Shown here piece by piece: positions 14,493-23,036 of a stretch of DNA of 24,248 nt (within the stretch, counting starts at the first letter, position 1; the number at the start of each line of letters is the position of its first letter). Both the position numbers and the translations under genes were made by a program. The stretch lies in assembly GCA_050015575.1 (NCBI GenBank), contig JBEKBD010000032.1, positions 1 through 24,248 on the forward strand, written 5' to 3'. The notes beneath the pieces were generated by a model, which saw only the letters and a list, made by a program, of their open reading frames with translations, did not search any database and was not told where the DNA came from. This DNA is from Roseiarcus sp050015575. Its GTDB lineage: Bacteria > Pseudomonadota > Alphaproteobacteria > Rhizobiales > Beijerinckiaceae.

Positions 14493-15805
14493 CCGCGCGC
14501 CTTTTCGATGTCTGACTTCGCCCACCACGGCCCCGGATCGATCGCGGTTCCGTCTTTCCTCAGCTCGATATAGAGAACGGGCTCCGTGGCGCCAATAGCC
14601 ACGGCGGCGGCTGTCCTGGCCGATCCATCGCCCATAGTCGCGACCGGCTCTCCGGCCAGGACGAACTGCCCGACCGCTACGTTGATTCGATCCATGCCCG
14701 CCAGCGCCATATAGTATCCCCCGCCGGCGTCGATGATCAAGAGTCGCCCATAGGACCGATAGGGCCCGGCGAACAGCACCGAGCCGTCGACGGGCGAGGA
14801 CACCGTCGCGCCGACAGGCGAGGCGATCGACACCCCCTGTTCGGCCCCGCCGAAGGCGTCCGCCGAGCCGAACGTCTTGAGGATCGCGCCGGCGACGGGC
14901 AAGGAAACAAGGCCCTTGGCGTCGGCGAACGCGATTCCCGGCTTCAAGCGCGCCGACTCCGCCCCGCGCGCCGCGGCGGCTTTGGCGGCGACATCGGCCG
15001 CCGTCGCCTGATCGGCGGCGTTCGCGGCGCCGATTTCCTTCTCCATGCGCGCGATCAAATCTTTGAGATTGGACGCCTGCTCGGCCAGTTGCGAGTCGCG
15101 CTCGCGCTCCGCCGCCAGCGACTGCTCCGCGGCCGACAGGGATTGTTGGCGCGCGTCGACGAGCGCGCCGAGGCGGGTCTTGTCGAGCGCCAGACTCGCC
15201 GAGCGCCGAGCAAGATCGTCGCGCTGCTTGGCGATCGAGGCGCGCAGACCGGCCTGGCGCTCCAGATCCTGCCTCAATGCTTCGGTCTCGCTCTTGAGTT
15301 CGCCGACCGTCGAACCGAGCACGATCGCGGCGCGGATCGCCTCGGCCATGTCCTGCGGCTTCACCAGGATCGCCGGCGGCGGGTTGCGCCCCATGCGCTG
15401 CAACACCGCGAGAACGTCGGCGACGACGGCGCGCCGATTTTCGAGCGAGCGGCCTAGAGCCTCGGCGCTGGCGTTCAGGCCCGCGAGGCGATCGTCGGCC
15501 GCCGCGATTTGCCGTTCGGCCTCCTGCACTTTCGCGGTGGTGTCGATCAGGGCGGCGTTGAGCCGCGCGCGGTCGGCGCGAAACGACTCGATATCGGCTT
15601 CAATGCGCCGACGCTGCTCCTCGGATGCGCGCATCGTGTCTTCGACGCCGCGCAACTGGGTCTCTTGAGCGGCCTTTTCGTCGACCTTGGCGCCGACGCC
15701 GTCGGGGTCGGCGCGAACGCCCCCGCCGGCCAGAAGCAGCGCAGCGCCGATCGCCAGCGCCCGCATCGCCCTCGCCGCCGCCGTCGCTCGATTTCGCTTC
15801 GCCAT
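14489..15805 (-). CDS. envC: Murein hydrolase activator of the EnvC family
   Basis: A 438-residue periplasmic protein that activates cell-separation amidases. The basic N-terminus and hydrophobic stretch ALAIGAALLLAGGG (16-29) form a signal peptide. Two coiled-coil stretches (about 40-120 and 165-270, rich in Glu, Arg, Gln and Ala) are followed by a C-terminal LytM/M23-like domain (about 300-425). This domain retains the fold signatures GVSIASPVGATVSSPVDGSV and YRSYGRLLIIDAGGGYYM but lacks the histidines that bind zinc, as in EnvC-type activators rather than active endopeptidases. The start at 15805 gives a normal signal peptide; a second Met at residue 14 is possible. It follows rlmH by 42 bases and overlaps ctpA by four. 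Confidence 0.92.
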   Translation of the reverse strand: MAKRNRATAAARAMRALAIGAALLLAGGGVRADPDGVGAKVDEKAAQETQLRGVEDTMRASEEQRRRIEADIESFRADRARLNAALIDTTAKVQEAERQIAAADDRLAGLNASAEALGRSLENRRAVVADVLAVLQRMGRNPPPAILVKPQDMAEAIRAAIVLGSTVGELKSETEALRQDLERQAGLRASIAKQRDDLARRSASLALDKTRLGALVDARQQSLSAAEQSLAAERERDSQLAEQASNLKDLIARMEKEIGAANAADQATAADVAAKAAAARGAESARLKPGIAFADAKGLVSLPVAGAILKTFGSADAFGGAEQGVSIASPVGATVSSPVDGSVLFAGPYRSYGRLLIIDAGGGYYMALAGMDRINVAVGQFVLAGEPVATMGDGSARTAAAVAIGATEPVLYIELRKDGTAIDPGPWWAKSDIEKARG

Positions 15806-15847
15806 CGCCGTGGCGCGCCTCGCATGAACCGGCCGAATTTGCCGCGA

Positions 15848-16330
15848 TCAGCCGCGATGATAGGGATGACCGCCGAGAATGGAAAGCGCGCGATATAGCT
15901 GCTCGGCGGCCATCACCCGCACCAACTGATGCGGCCAGGTCATTGCGCCGAAAGCGAGGATCGTGCGCGCCTGAGCGCGCAGGGCGGGATCGAGGCCGTC
16001 CGGTCCGCCGATGACGACAGCGTAAGCCGGCAGGGCCGCCTCGCGCGCCTTGCCGATCTCGGCGGCCCATTGCGCGCTGGTCATCGCGGCGCCGCGTTCG
16101 TCCAGCAGCGCCAGCCAGGCCCCCTTCGGCGCGACGGCGAGAATCGCGCGCGCCTCTTCGGCCTGGCGATCCTCGGGGCGCCGCGCGCGGCCCTCCTCGA
16201 CTTCGCGCAGATCGACGCCGGATATCCCCTGCGAGCGGGCGAGATCGGCGAGCCGCTTGAAATAGCGATCGAACAACTCGCGCTCCGGGCCGGACTTCAA
16301 CCGGCCGACGCCGATCAGCGCCAAGCGCAC
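15848..16330 (-). CDS. rlmH: 23S rRNA (pseudouridine1915-N3)-methyltransferase
   Basis: A 160-residue SPOUT-class methyltransferase that modifies pseudouridine 1915 in helix 69 of 23S rRNA on assembled 70S ribosomes. Signatures are the N-terminal LALIGVGRLKSGPERELFDRYFKR, the SAM-binding knot segment VVIGGPDGLDPALR (about residues 105-118) and the conserved C-terminal EQLYRALSILGGHPYHRG. Length matches the family. It begins six bases after rsfS, in the standard rsfS-rlmH order. Confidence 0.96.
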   Translation of the reverse strand: MRLALIGVGRLKSGPERELFDRYFKRLADLARSQGISGVDLREVEEGRARRPEDRQAEEARAILAVAPKGAWLALLDERGAAMTSAQWAAEIGKAREAALPAYAVVIGGPDGLDPALRAQARTILAFGAMTWPHQLVRVMAAEQLYRALSILGGHPYHRG

Positions 16331-16336
16331 TCGCGG

Positions 16337-16825
16337 CTATCCCGGCCTTGCCGGACGCGCTTCGCCGGGCCGATCCGCGCTCCACATCTTCTCGAGATTG
16401 TAGAACCGGCGCGCCTCGGGCCTGAAAATGTGGACGATGGCGTCGCCGGCGTCGAGCAGCACCCAGTCGCAATGGGGAAGCCCCTCGATGCGCGGGGCCG
16501 GATAGCCCGCCGCCCTGCAGGCCTTGACCACATGATCGGCGATCGCGCCGACGTGCACGTTCGAGCGGCCGCTGGCGACGATCATGACGTCGGCGAGCGT
16601 CGTCTTGCCTGCGACATCGATGGCGACGACGTCCTCGGCCTTGGAATTCTCCAGGCTGGCGAGGATCGTGCGGGGGAGGAGTTCGTCCTTTGGCGGGGTC
16701 CGGGGGACGGCGGATTTGCGTCGGCGCGGCGACGCGATCTTCTCGGACGTCAGAGTCAGTGTCGCGATCCTTTCGCTCGGCCGGCTGATTCGCCGCGGCC
16801 GACAGGGAAAAGATGATCCCGCCAT
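16337..16825 (-). CDS. rsfS: Ribosomal silencing factor RsfS
   Basis: A protein of 162 residues as called, which binds L14 of the large ribosomal subunit and blocks subunit joining under nutrient stress. The conserved core runs from about residue 52 (RTILASLENSKAEDVVAIDV) through TLADVMIVASGRSNVHVGAIADHVV to CDWVLLDAGDAIVHIF and RRFYNLEKMW. The first roughly 45 residues are basic and not conserved. The ATG at 16825 was chosen because only one base separates it from the nadD stop (TAG-C-ATG), a coupling arrangement; a shorter protein from an alternative start near the core is possible. Its position after nadD and before rlmH is conserved in alphaproteobacteria. Confidence 0.92.
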   Translation of the reverse strand: MAGSSFPCRPRRISRPSERIATLTLTSEKIASPRRRKSAVPRTPPKDELLPRTILASLENSKAEDVVAIDVAGKTTLADVMIVASGRSNVHVGAIADHVVKACRAAGYPAPRIEGLPHCDWVLLDAGDAIVHIFRPEARRFYNLEKMWSADRPGEARPARPG

Positions 16826-16826
16826 G

Positions 16827-17450
16827 CTAAGTTTTCAAGACGATCGACGACGCCGAGGAAACGGCGCGGCGCAACGCCGTCGAGGAAGCGCCGGAGCGCG
16901 GCCCGTGGAGGAACAGGAACGCCGGCGGGGGAAGGCGGGCGAAGCCCGCCGCTTCGCTTTCCGGTCGCCGCCGGCGCGCCAAAACGGCCCCGGCGCGGCC
17001 GGCGAACGCCCGCAACGTCGATCCCGGGCGGTCGACGACCAGGATCGGCACGAGATCGGCGATCGCGCGCCAACGCCGCCAAAGGTGAAATTCGCTCAAA
17101 TTATCGGCGCCCATGATCCAGACAAAATGGGCGCCCGGCGCCCGGCGCTTCAGCCAGGCCAGCGTTTCGCAAGTGTAGCGCGCCCCGATCTCCGCCTCGA
17201 ACCCGGTGACGGCGATGCGCGGATCGCGCGTCAACCGCTGCGCCGCCTCGATGCGGGCGCGCATTTCGGCGAGGCCCGCCTGCGGCTTGAGCGGATTGCC
17301 GGGCGTCACAAGCCACCACAGGCGGTCGAGACGAAGCCGGCGCAGCGCCAGTTCGGATATCGCCCGATGCCCTTCATGCGGCGGGTTGAAGGAGCCGCCG
17401 AGCAGGCCGATCGTCTGTCCCGGCGCGAAGGGCGGCAAGCGCACGATCAT
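16827..17450 (-). CDS. nadD: Nicotinate-nucleotide adenylyltransferase
   Basis: A 207-residue cytosolic enzyme converting nicotinate mononucleotide and ATP to deamido-NAD in NAD synthesis. The nucleotidyltransferase motif GGSFNPPHEGH (18-28) and the C-terminal SSTALR (189-194, the ISSTxIR type) are clear, as are WWLVTPGNPLK and VWIMGADNL for nicotinate recognition. The ATG at 17450 forms an ATGA overlap with the prfA stop. In the usual Rhizobiales order proBA precede nadD; here prfA does, and prmC, often next to prfA, is not present in this window. Confidence 0.95.
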   Translation of the reverse strand: MIVRLPPFAPGQTIGLLGGSFNPPHEGHRAISELALRRLRLDRLWWLVTPGNPLKPQAGLAEMRARIEAAQRLTRDPRIAVTGFEAEIGARYTCETLAWLKRRAPGAHFVWIMGADNLSEFHLWRRWRAIADLVPILVVDRPGSTLRAFAGRAGAVLARRRRPESEAAGFARLPPPAFLFLHGPRSGASSTALRRAVSSASSIVLKT

Positions 17451-18523
17451 CGCATCGCCTGCTCGGCGAGCCGTTGCGCCTGGCGCTCGGCCGTCAGCGC
17501 GTCGATGATTTCGTCGAGCCCCTCGCCCGCCATCACCCGATCGAGCGTGTACAACGTTAGATTTATGCGGTGATCGGTCACCCGCCCCTGCGGAAAGTTG
17601 TAGGTCCGGATGCGCTGCGAGCGATCGCCGGAGCCGACCTGCGCGCGCCGCTCCTGGGCGCGTTCGTCATTGGCCCGCTGGTTCCGCGCGTCGAGAATGC
17701 GCGAGCGCAGCAGCGCCATCGCCTTGGCGCGATTGCGGTGTTGCGAGCGTTCCTCCTGCACGGCGACGACCACGCCGGTCGGCAAATGGGTGATGCGGAT
17801 CGCCGATTCCGTCTTGTTGACGTGCTGCCCGCCGGCGCCGCTCGATCGCATGGTGTCGACCTTCAAATCCGCCTCGTCGATGACGAGGTCGAGTTCCTGC
17901 GCCTCGGGAAGGACGGCGACCGTGGCGGCCGAAGTGTGGATGCGCCCCTGCGCCTCGGTCGCGGGGACGCGCTGCACCCGATGAACGCCGCTCTCGAACT
18001 TCAGCCGCGCGAACGCGCCCCGCCCGGCGATTTCCGCGACGATCTCCTTGTAGCCGCCCGCCGCGCCCTCGCTCAGCGACAGGATATCGACTTTCCAACC
18101 CTTGGCTTCGGCGTATTTGAGATACATGCGAAAGAGGTCGCCGGCGAACAGGGCCGCCTCGTCGCCGCCGGTCCCGGCGCGCAACTCCAAAATGACGTTG
18201 CCTTCGTCGGCGGCGTCCTTGGGCAGCAGGGCGACGCGGATCGCCTGCGCCATCTCCTGCGCGGCCGCGGCGACGCGTTCCAACTCCGCTCCGGCCATCG
18301 CGCGCATTTCCGCATCGAGATCGGGCTCGGCGAGCAACGCCGCGAGGTCCGAGCGCTCCTTATCCTTGTCGCGCCAGGCTTTGATCGCCCCGACAAGGGG
18401 ATCGAGCTCGGCGCGTTCGCGCGACAGCGCGGCGTATTCGCCGCCCGCCACGCCCTCGGTCAGGCGCGCGTCGATTTCATCGTGGCGACGCAAAATGATG
18501 TCGAAATTGTCGTTGGCTGGCAT
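17447..18523 (-). CDS. prfA: Peptide chain release factor 1
   Basis: A 358-residue class I release factor that reads UAA and UAG and triggers peptide release on the ribosome. It contains the codon-recognition tripeptide PAT (187-189, in RVPATEAQGRIHTS), the catalytic GGQ (231-233, in SSGAGGQHVNKTESA) and the ELRAGTGGDEAALFAGDLFRMY block near residue 112. Length is standard. The ATG at 18523 starts the typical short N-terminus; the frame stays open upstream within ptsP antisense-frame sequence but has no family similarity. It follows ptsP by 53 bases and overlaps nadD by four. Confidence 0.97.
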   Translation of the reverse strand: MPANDNFDIILRRHDEIDARLTEGVAGGEYAALSRERAELDPLVGAIKAWRDKDKERSDLAALLAEPDLDAEMRAMAGAELERVAAAAQEMAQAIRVALLPKDAADEGNVILELRAGTGGDEAALFAGDLFRMYLKYAEAKGWKVDILSLSEGAAGGYKEIVAEIAGRGAFARLKFESGVHRVQRVPATEAQGRIHTSAATVAVLPEAQELDLVIDEADLKVDTMRSSGAGGQHVNKTESAIRITHLPTGVVVAVQEERSQHRNRAKAMALLRSRILDARNQRANDERAQERRAQVGSGDRSQRIRTYNFPQGRVTDHRINLTLYTLDRVMAGEGLDEIIDALTAERQAQRLAEQAMR

Positions 18524-18576
18524 GGCTGGCGTTCGGCGAACGGGAAAGGAGCGAAGCGGAAAGCGGCGCAAGGCCG

Positions 18577-20841
18577 CTAGAGGCGAACCGCGAGGCGGCC
18601 GGCGAGGTCTTGCAGCGGCGCGCGCAGCGAGTCCCGATGGTCGGGACTCGCCAACATCGCGTTCAATTCTCGAGTCGCCGCCTCGGCGTCGAGCGAAAGG
18701 ACCATCGCCTTCACCGGTCCGATCGCCGTCGCCGCCATGGAGATATGGCGATAGCCAAGCCCGATCAGCGCCATCGCCTCGAGCGGGCGCGCGCCGATTT
18801 CGCCGCACAGGGCGACCGGTTTGCGATGTCGCGCCCCCGCCTCGGCGATCGCCTTCAGCGTGCGCAGGAACGCCGGCGAAAGCGGATCGAACCGGCCGGC
18901 CACGCGCTTGTTGTCGCGGTCGGCGGCGTAGAGATATTGCATGAGGTCGTTGGAGCCGACCGACAAAAAGTCGGCCTGGGCGGCGATTTCGTCGAGCTGC
19001 CAGAGCAACGCCGGGACTTCGACCATCGCGCCGAACTTTATTTCGCGCGGCCGCTCGCGCCCGCATCGATCGGCGAAAGCGATCTCCTGTTGCAATATGC
19101 CCTGCGCCGAGGCGAATTCGCCGACCGTCGAAATCATCGGGATCATGACGCGCAGTTCGCGTCCCGCGGCGGCGCGCAACATCGCGCGCAACTGCGTGCG
19201 CAACAGCGCCGGGCGATCGAGGCCGATGCGGATCGCGCGCCATCCGAGCGCGGGATTCCCCTCGTCCAGCCGCTTCATGTACGGCAGCAACTTGTCGCCG
19301 CCGATATCGAGAGTGCGAAAGGTGACGGGGCGGTCGCCCGCGGCCTCGAGCACGGATCGATAAATCGCCTCCTGCGCGCCCAGTCGCGGAAAGCGCGAGG
19401 CCAACATGAATTGCAATTCGGTGCGAAACAGCCCGATCGACAGAGCGCCGGTCTCGCTCAGGTGCGGCATGTCGATGAGCAGACCGGCGTTCATGTGCAG
19501 GCCGATTTCGACGCCGTCCAGGGTGAGCGCGGGACGATCGCGCAGCGCGCGATACTGGTCCTGCCGCTGGGCGCGCAAACGCGCCTCTTCGGCGTAAGAG
19601 GCCTCGACGTCGGGCGGCGGGCGCAAATGCACTTGGCCGGCGGCGCCGTCGACGACGATCGCGTCGCCCTGTTCGGCGATCTCGGAAATGTTCGGGATGT
19701 CGCTGACCACCGGGATCGCCAGCGCGCGCGCCACGATGGCGATGTGGCTCGAAGCCCCGCCTTCCTCCAACACCACGCCGCGCAGGCGCTCGCGATCGTA
19801 ATCGAGCAGCGCCGCCGGGCTCATCGAGCGCGCGACGAGCACGGCGTTTTCCGGCAGCTCGCTGGGCAGGAGAACGAGGCTCTGGCCCGCCAGTTGATGC
19901 AGCAGGCGGTTGGCGATGTCGGTCAAATCGTGGAGGCGATCGCGCAAATAGGGGTCGGTCTGACGCTGCAACCTGGCGCGCGCGTCGTTTTGCACCCGCT
20001 CGACCGCCGCTTCGGCCGTCAAGCCGCTGGCGACCGCCTCGCGCAATCGGCGCAGCCAGCCGCGATCATGGGCGATCATCCGGAACGCCTCGAGCACCTC
20101 GCGGTGTTCGCCGGCGGCGCCGTCGTCGCTGCGGTCGATGAGGTCGTCGACCGAGGCGCGCATCGACTCGATCGCCTTCTCCAACCGATCCATTTCGAAC
20201 GCGATGTCGTCGGCGACGATTTTGCTCACCACGACGCGCGGCTGATGCAGGACGACGTGGCCGAGGCCGAGGCCGTCGGCGATCGGCGCGCCGGTCAAGG
20301 AGAGCGGCCTGGGCGCGGCGATCGGCGCGCCCTGCCCCCCCATGGACTGCAATTGGCCGGAGGCGACCATTTCCGCGAGCAGCATCGCGGTGGTCTGCAG
20401 CGCCTCGATTTCCTCCTCGGAATAGCTGCGGCGGGCGCGGTTCTGCACCACCAGCACGCCGAGGGTCGCGCCGCCGCGGAGCACCGGCACGCCGAGGAAC
20501 GAATGATAGATTTCTTCGCCGGTCTCCGGCTTGTAGGAAAAAGCCGGATGTTTTTGCGCGTCGGACAGGGCGAGCGGTTCGGCGGTGGCGGCGATCAAGC
20601 CGACGAGGCCCTCGCCCGGACGCAAGGTGGTCAAATGGACGGCCTCGCGGTTGAGGCCTTCGGTGGCGAAAAGCTCGAGCGGCCCGTCGGCGCGCGCGAC
20701 ATAGAGCGAGCACACTTCGGCGACCATGTTCGAGGCGATGAGAACGACGATGCGGTCGAGGCGCGCCTGCGCGGCGACCGGCTCCGCCATGACTTCGCGG
20801 AGCCGTCGCAGCAACAGTCGCGGTCCGCCCGGCGCGCGCAT
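18577..20841 (-). CDS. ptsP: Nitrogen phosphotransferase system enzyme I (PEP-protein phosphotransferase PtsP)
   Basis: A 754-residue cytosolic enzyme that takes phosphate from phosphoenolpyruvate and passes it to NPr in the regulatory nitrogen PTS. An N-terminal GAF domain (about residues 25-160, with FLGVPVLRGGATLGVLVVQ) senses small molecules. The HPr-binding helical region (about 185-330) and the swivelling phosphohistidine domain follow, with His366 in GGASSHIAIVARALAIP. The C-terminal PEP-binding barrel has FRTELQFM, FRTLDIGGDK, FLSVGSNDLMQY and the catalytic cysteine in ALCGEIG. The ATG at 20841 follows an AAGGA ribosome binding site at seven bases. It is the first gene of the long - strand run and diverges from etfB. 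Confidence 0.95.
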   Translation of the reverse strand: MRAPGGPRLLLRRLREVMAEPVAAQARLDRIVVLIASNMVAEVCSLYVARADGPLELFATEGLNREAVHLTTLRPGEGLVGLIAATAEPLALSDAQKHPAFSYKPETGEEIYHSFLGVPVLRGGATLGVLVVQNRARRSYSEEEIEALQTTAMLLAEMVASGQLQSMGGQGAPIAAPRPLSLTGAPIADGLGLGHVVLHQPRVVVSKIVADDIAFEMDRLEKAIESMRASVDDLIDRSDDGAAGEHREVLEAFRMIAHDRGWLRRLREAVASGLTAEAAVERVQNDARARLQRQTDPYLRDRLHDLTDIANRLLHQLAGQSLVLLPSELPENAVLVARSMSPAALLDYDRERLRGVVLEEGGASSHIAIVARALAIPVVSDIPNISEIAEQGDAIVVDGAAGQVHLRPPPDVEASYAEEARLRAQRQDQYRALRDRPALTLDGVEIGLHMNAGLLIDMPHLSETGALSIGLFRTELQFMLASRFPRLGAQEAIYRSVLEAAGDRPVTFRTLDIGGDKLLPYMKRLDEGNPALGWRAIRIGLDRPALLRTQLRAMLRAAAGRELRVMIPMISTVGEFASAQGILQQEIAFADRCGRERPREIKFGAMVEVPALLWQLDEIAAQADFLSVGSNDLMQYLYAADRDNKRVAGRFDPLSPAFLRTLKAIAEAGARHRKPVALCGEIGARPLEAMALIGLGYRHISMAATAIGPVKAMVLSLDAEAATRELNAMLASPDHRDSLRAPLQDLAGRLAVRL

Positions 20842-21240
20842 CAACGAATCCTTAGCTTCTTCTTCACGCGAAACGCCCGAATTCCGCGTCTCGCCGCTCG
20901 CCGATGCGCCCCGTTTCGCGCCCCCTTGCCTCGAATCGCGCGCTGGCGCCCGATCGGCCGCCTTGAGAGCGGTATAGCCAATCCGTTGGCTGCGCGGCAA
21001 GGGCGGCGCCCGCCAGCGGTTCCCTGTCGTTCCTAGCAAAACGGGCGCCGCGGCCATCGTTCCGCCGTTCCGCCGACCGCAGACGCGCTCGAAAGCGGGC
21101 GGCGAGGCGAATTGACCGGCGCGCCAGCGCGCGCGACCGGCCCGATCGGCGCGCGTTGACTCGGCTAATCCCGCCGATTAGGGGTGGCGGCCGCGACAGC
21201 TCGGCCGACGCGCAAACGCCATGACAGGTTTCTCGGCGCC
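20842..21240. other. Divergent intergenic region between ptsP and etfB
   Basis: About 400 bases with no convincing coding sequence on either strand; the open frames here are GC-biased shadows. It must hold the promoters of both divergent units. A promoter-like element with a dyad before etfB is listed separately; I found no clear boxes for ptsP. Confidence 0.6.
21156..21184 (+). promoter_or_regulatory. Candidate etfBA promoter with a six-base operator-like dyad
   Basis: TTGACT (21156-21161) is a good -35 box; the matching -10 position (TTAGGG or TAGGGG, 21178-21184) is weak. A perfect inverted repeat CTAATC-CCGCC-GATTAG (21165-21181) fills the spacer, a position where a dimeric regulator would block or realign RNA polymerase. 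The sequence lies 57 to 85 bases before the etfB ATG. Confidence 0.38.
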
Positions 21241-21990
21241 ATGAAAATCCTCGTGCCGGCAAAGCGGGTGGTCGACTACAACGTCGCCATACGCGTCCGG
21301 CCCGACGGATCGGGCGTCGAGCTGGCCAACGTGAAGATGTCGATGAACCCGTTCGACGAAATCGCCGTCGAAGAGGCGCTGCGCCAGAAGGAAGCGGGTA
21401 TAGCGAGCGAAGTCGTCGTCGTCTCCATCGGCCCGGCGCAAGCCGCCGAGACCTTGCGCGCCGCCCTGGCGATGGGCGCCGATCGCGGGATTCTGGTCAA
21501 GACCGAGGCGCTGGTCGAACCGCTGGCGGTCGCCAAGCTGCTCAAGGGGGTCATCGGCCTCGAACAGCCGGGCCTCGTCATCATGGGCAAGCAGGCGATC
21601 GACGACGATTGCAATCAGGCCGGCCAGATGCTGGCGGCGCTGATGGGTTGGGGGCAGGGAACCTTCGCCTCCAAGGTCGTCGTCGGCGACGGCAAGGTCG
21701 CGGTGACGCGCGAAGTCGACGGCGGCTTGCAGACCGTCGAATTGAAGCTGCCGGCGGTCGTGACCGCCGACTTGCGCCTCAACGAGCCGCGCTACGTCTC
21801 GTTGCCCAACCTCATCAAGGCCAAAAAGAAGCCGATCGACGAGAAGACGCCGGCCGATTTCGGCGTCGACGTCGCGCCGCGGTTGAAAGTGCTGAGGACC
21901 GCGGCGCCGAGCGGCCGCAAGGCCGGCGCAAGGGTCGCGACGGCGGCCGAGCTGGTCGCCAAGCTGCGCGACGAAGCCGGGGTGATCTAG
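21241..21990 (+). CDS. etfB: Electron transfer flavoprotein subunit beta
   Basis: A 249-residue subunit of the soluble heterodimeric flavoprotein that accepts electrons from acyl-CoA and related dehydrogenases and passes them to ETF-ubiquinone oxidoreductase. The N-terminus MKILVPAKRVVDYNVAIRV, the SMNPFDEIAVEEALR block (about 35-49), the AMP-binding segment IMGKQAIDDDCNQAGQMLA and LPAVVTADLRLNEPRYVSLP are hallmarks. An upstream in-frame ATG at 21184 would add 19 residues unlike the family, so 21241 is used. etfA starts two bases after its stop. Confidence 0.96.
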   Translation: MKILVPAKRVVDYNVAIRVRPDGSGVELANVKMSMNPFDEIAVEEALRQKEAGIASEVVVVSIGPAQAAETLRAALAMGADRGILVKTEALVEPLAVAKLLKGVIGLEQPGLVIMGKQAIDDDCNQAGQMLAALMGWGQGTFASKVVVGDGKVAVTREVDGGLQTVELKLPAVVTADLRLNEPRYVSLPNLIKAKKKPIDEKTPADFGVDVAPRLKVLRTAAPSGRKAGARVATAAELVAKLRDEAGVI

Positions 21991-21992
21991 CA

Positions 21993-22937
21993 ATGGCGAT
22001 TCTGCTGCTGGCCGAGGCCGCGAACGGCCGTTTGAGCGACCTGACCGCGCGCGCGCTGACCGCCGCGCTGCAACTGGGCGCGCCGGTCGATATTCTGGTG
22101 GCGGGCGCGAGCGTCGCCGGCGCGGCGGCGGCGGCGGCGAGGCTTTCCGGCGTCGCGCGCGTGCGCGTCGCCGACGCTGCTCTCTACCAGCACGGCCTCG
22201 CCGAACCGCTCGCCGCGCTGATCGTCGCCCTGGCGCCTGACTATACCGCGATCCTGGCCGCCTCGAGCCCCTACGCGAGAAACGCCCTGCCGCGCGCGGC
22301 GGCGCTGCTCGACGTGATGCAGGTCTCAGACATCGTCAAGGTCGTCTCACCCGACACCTTCGAGCGGCCGATCTACGCCGGCGCCGCGATCCAGATGGTC
22401 CAGGCGAGCGACGCGAAGATCGTCGCGACGGTGCGCGCCGCCGCGTTCGCCGCGACGCCCGAGGGCGGCGACGCGCCGATCGAGCCGGTCGCCGCGGCGG
22501 CCGATCCGGGCTTGTCGACTTTCGCCGGCGAGGCGCTGGCGAACTTGGATCGGCCGGAGCTGACCTCGGCCAAGATCGTCATTTCCGGCGGGCGGGGGCT
22601 GCAGAGCGCGGAGAATTTCCGGCGCCTGATCGAGCCCATCGCCGGTCGGCTCGGCGCCGCGATCGGCGCCTCGCGCGCCGCGGTCGACGCGGGCTACGCC
22701 CCCAACGACTGGCAAGTCGGCCAGACCGGCAAAGCGGTGGCGCCCGATCTCTATATCGCGGTCGGCATATCCGGAGCGATCCAGCATCTGGCGGGGATGA
22801 AGGACTCCAAGGTCATCGTCGCGATCAACAACGACGAAGACGCGCCGATTTTCCGCGTCGCCGACTATGGCCTGGTCGCCGACCTGCATACGGCGCTGCC
22901 CGAATTGGCGCGGGAGCTGGCGAAGATCGGCCGGTGA
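21993..22937 (+). CDS. etfA: Electron transfer flavoprotein subunit alpha
   Basis: A 314-residue partner of EtfB that carries the FAD. The N-terminal domain ends around residue 185. The C-terminal FAD-binding domain has VISGGRGLQSAENF, GASRAAVDAGYAPNDWQVGQTGK, PDLYIAVGISGAIQHLAGMKDS and VAINNDEDAPIFRVADYGLV, all family signatures. Length is normal. It follows etfB with a two-base gap and almost certainly shares its mRNA. The hydroxyacyl-CoA dehydrogenase gene 99 bases downstream fits a fatty-acid or short-chain acyl-CoA oxidation function. Confidence 0.97.
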   Translation: MAILLLAEAANGRLSDLTARALTAALQLGAPVDILVAGASVAGAAAAAARLSGVARVRVADAALYQHGLAEPLAALIVALAPDYTAILAASSPYARNALPRAAALLDVMQVSDIVKVVSPDTFERPIYAGAAIQMVQASDAKIVATVRAAAFAATPEGGDAPIEPVAAAADPGLSTFAGEALANLDRPELTSAKIVISGGRGLQSAENFRRLIEPIAGRLGAAIGASRAAVDAGYAPNDWQVGQTGKAVAPDLYIAVGISGAIQHLAGMKDSKVIVAINNDEDAPIFRVADYGLVADLHTALPELARELAKIGR

Positions 22938-23036
22938 AGTTTCGGCGCGGCGGGGCCGATCCGCTCTGGACGCGCCGGCGCGCTCGTCTATGATCCGCGC
23001 TCTTGGCGCGGGTTTCGTCGCCGGGGGATGACAAGA

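Noticed and set aside
18610..21036. 808-codon + strand frame opposite ptsP
   Set aside because: It is a mirror of the ptsP codon pattern in high-GC DNA, without start signals or recognisable domains.
22971..22982. Twelve-base palindrome CGCGCCGGCGCG between etfA and the dehydrogenase gene
   Set aside because: It is built only of G and C in very GC-rich DNA, has no loop or T tract, and is likely chance.
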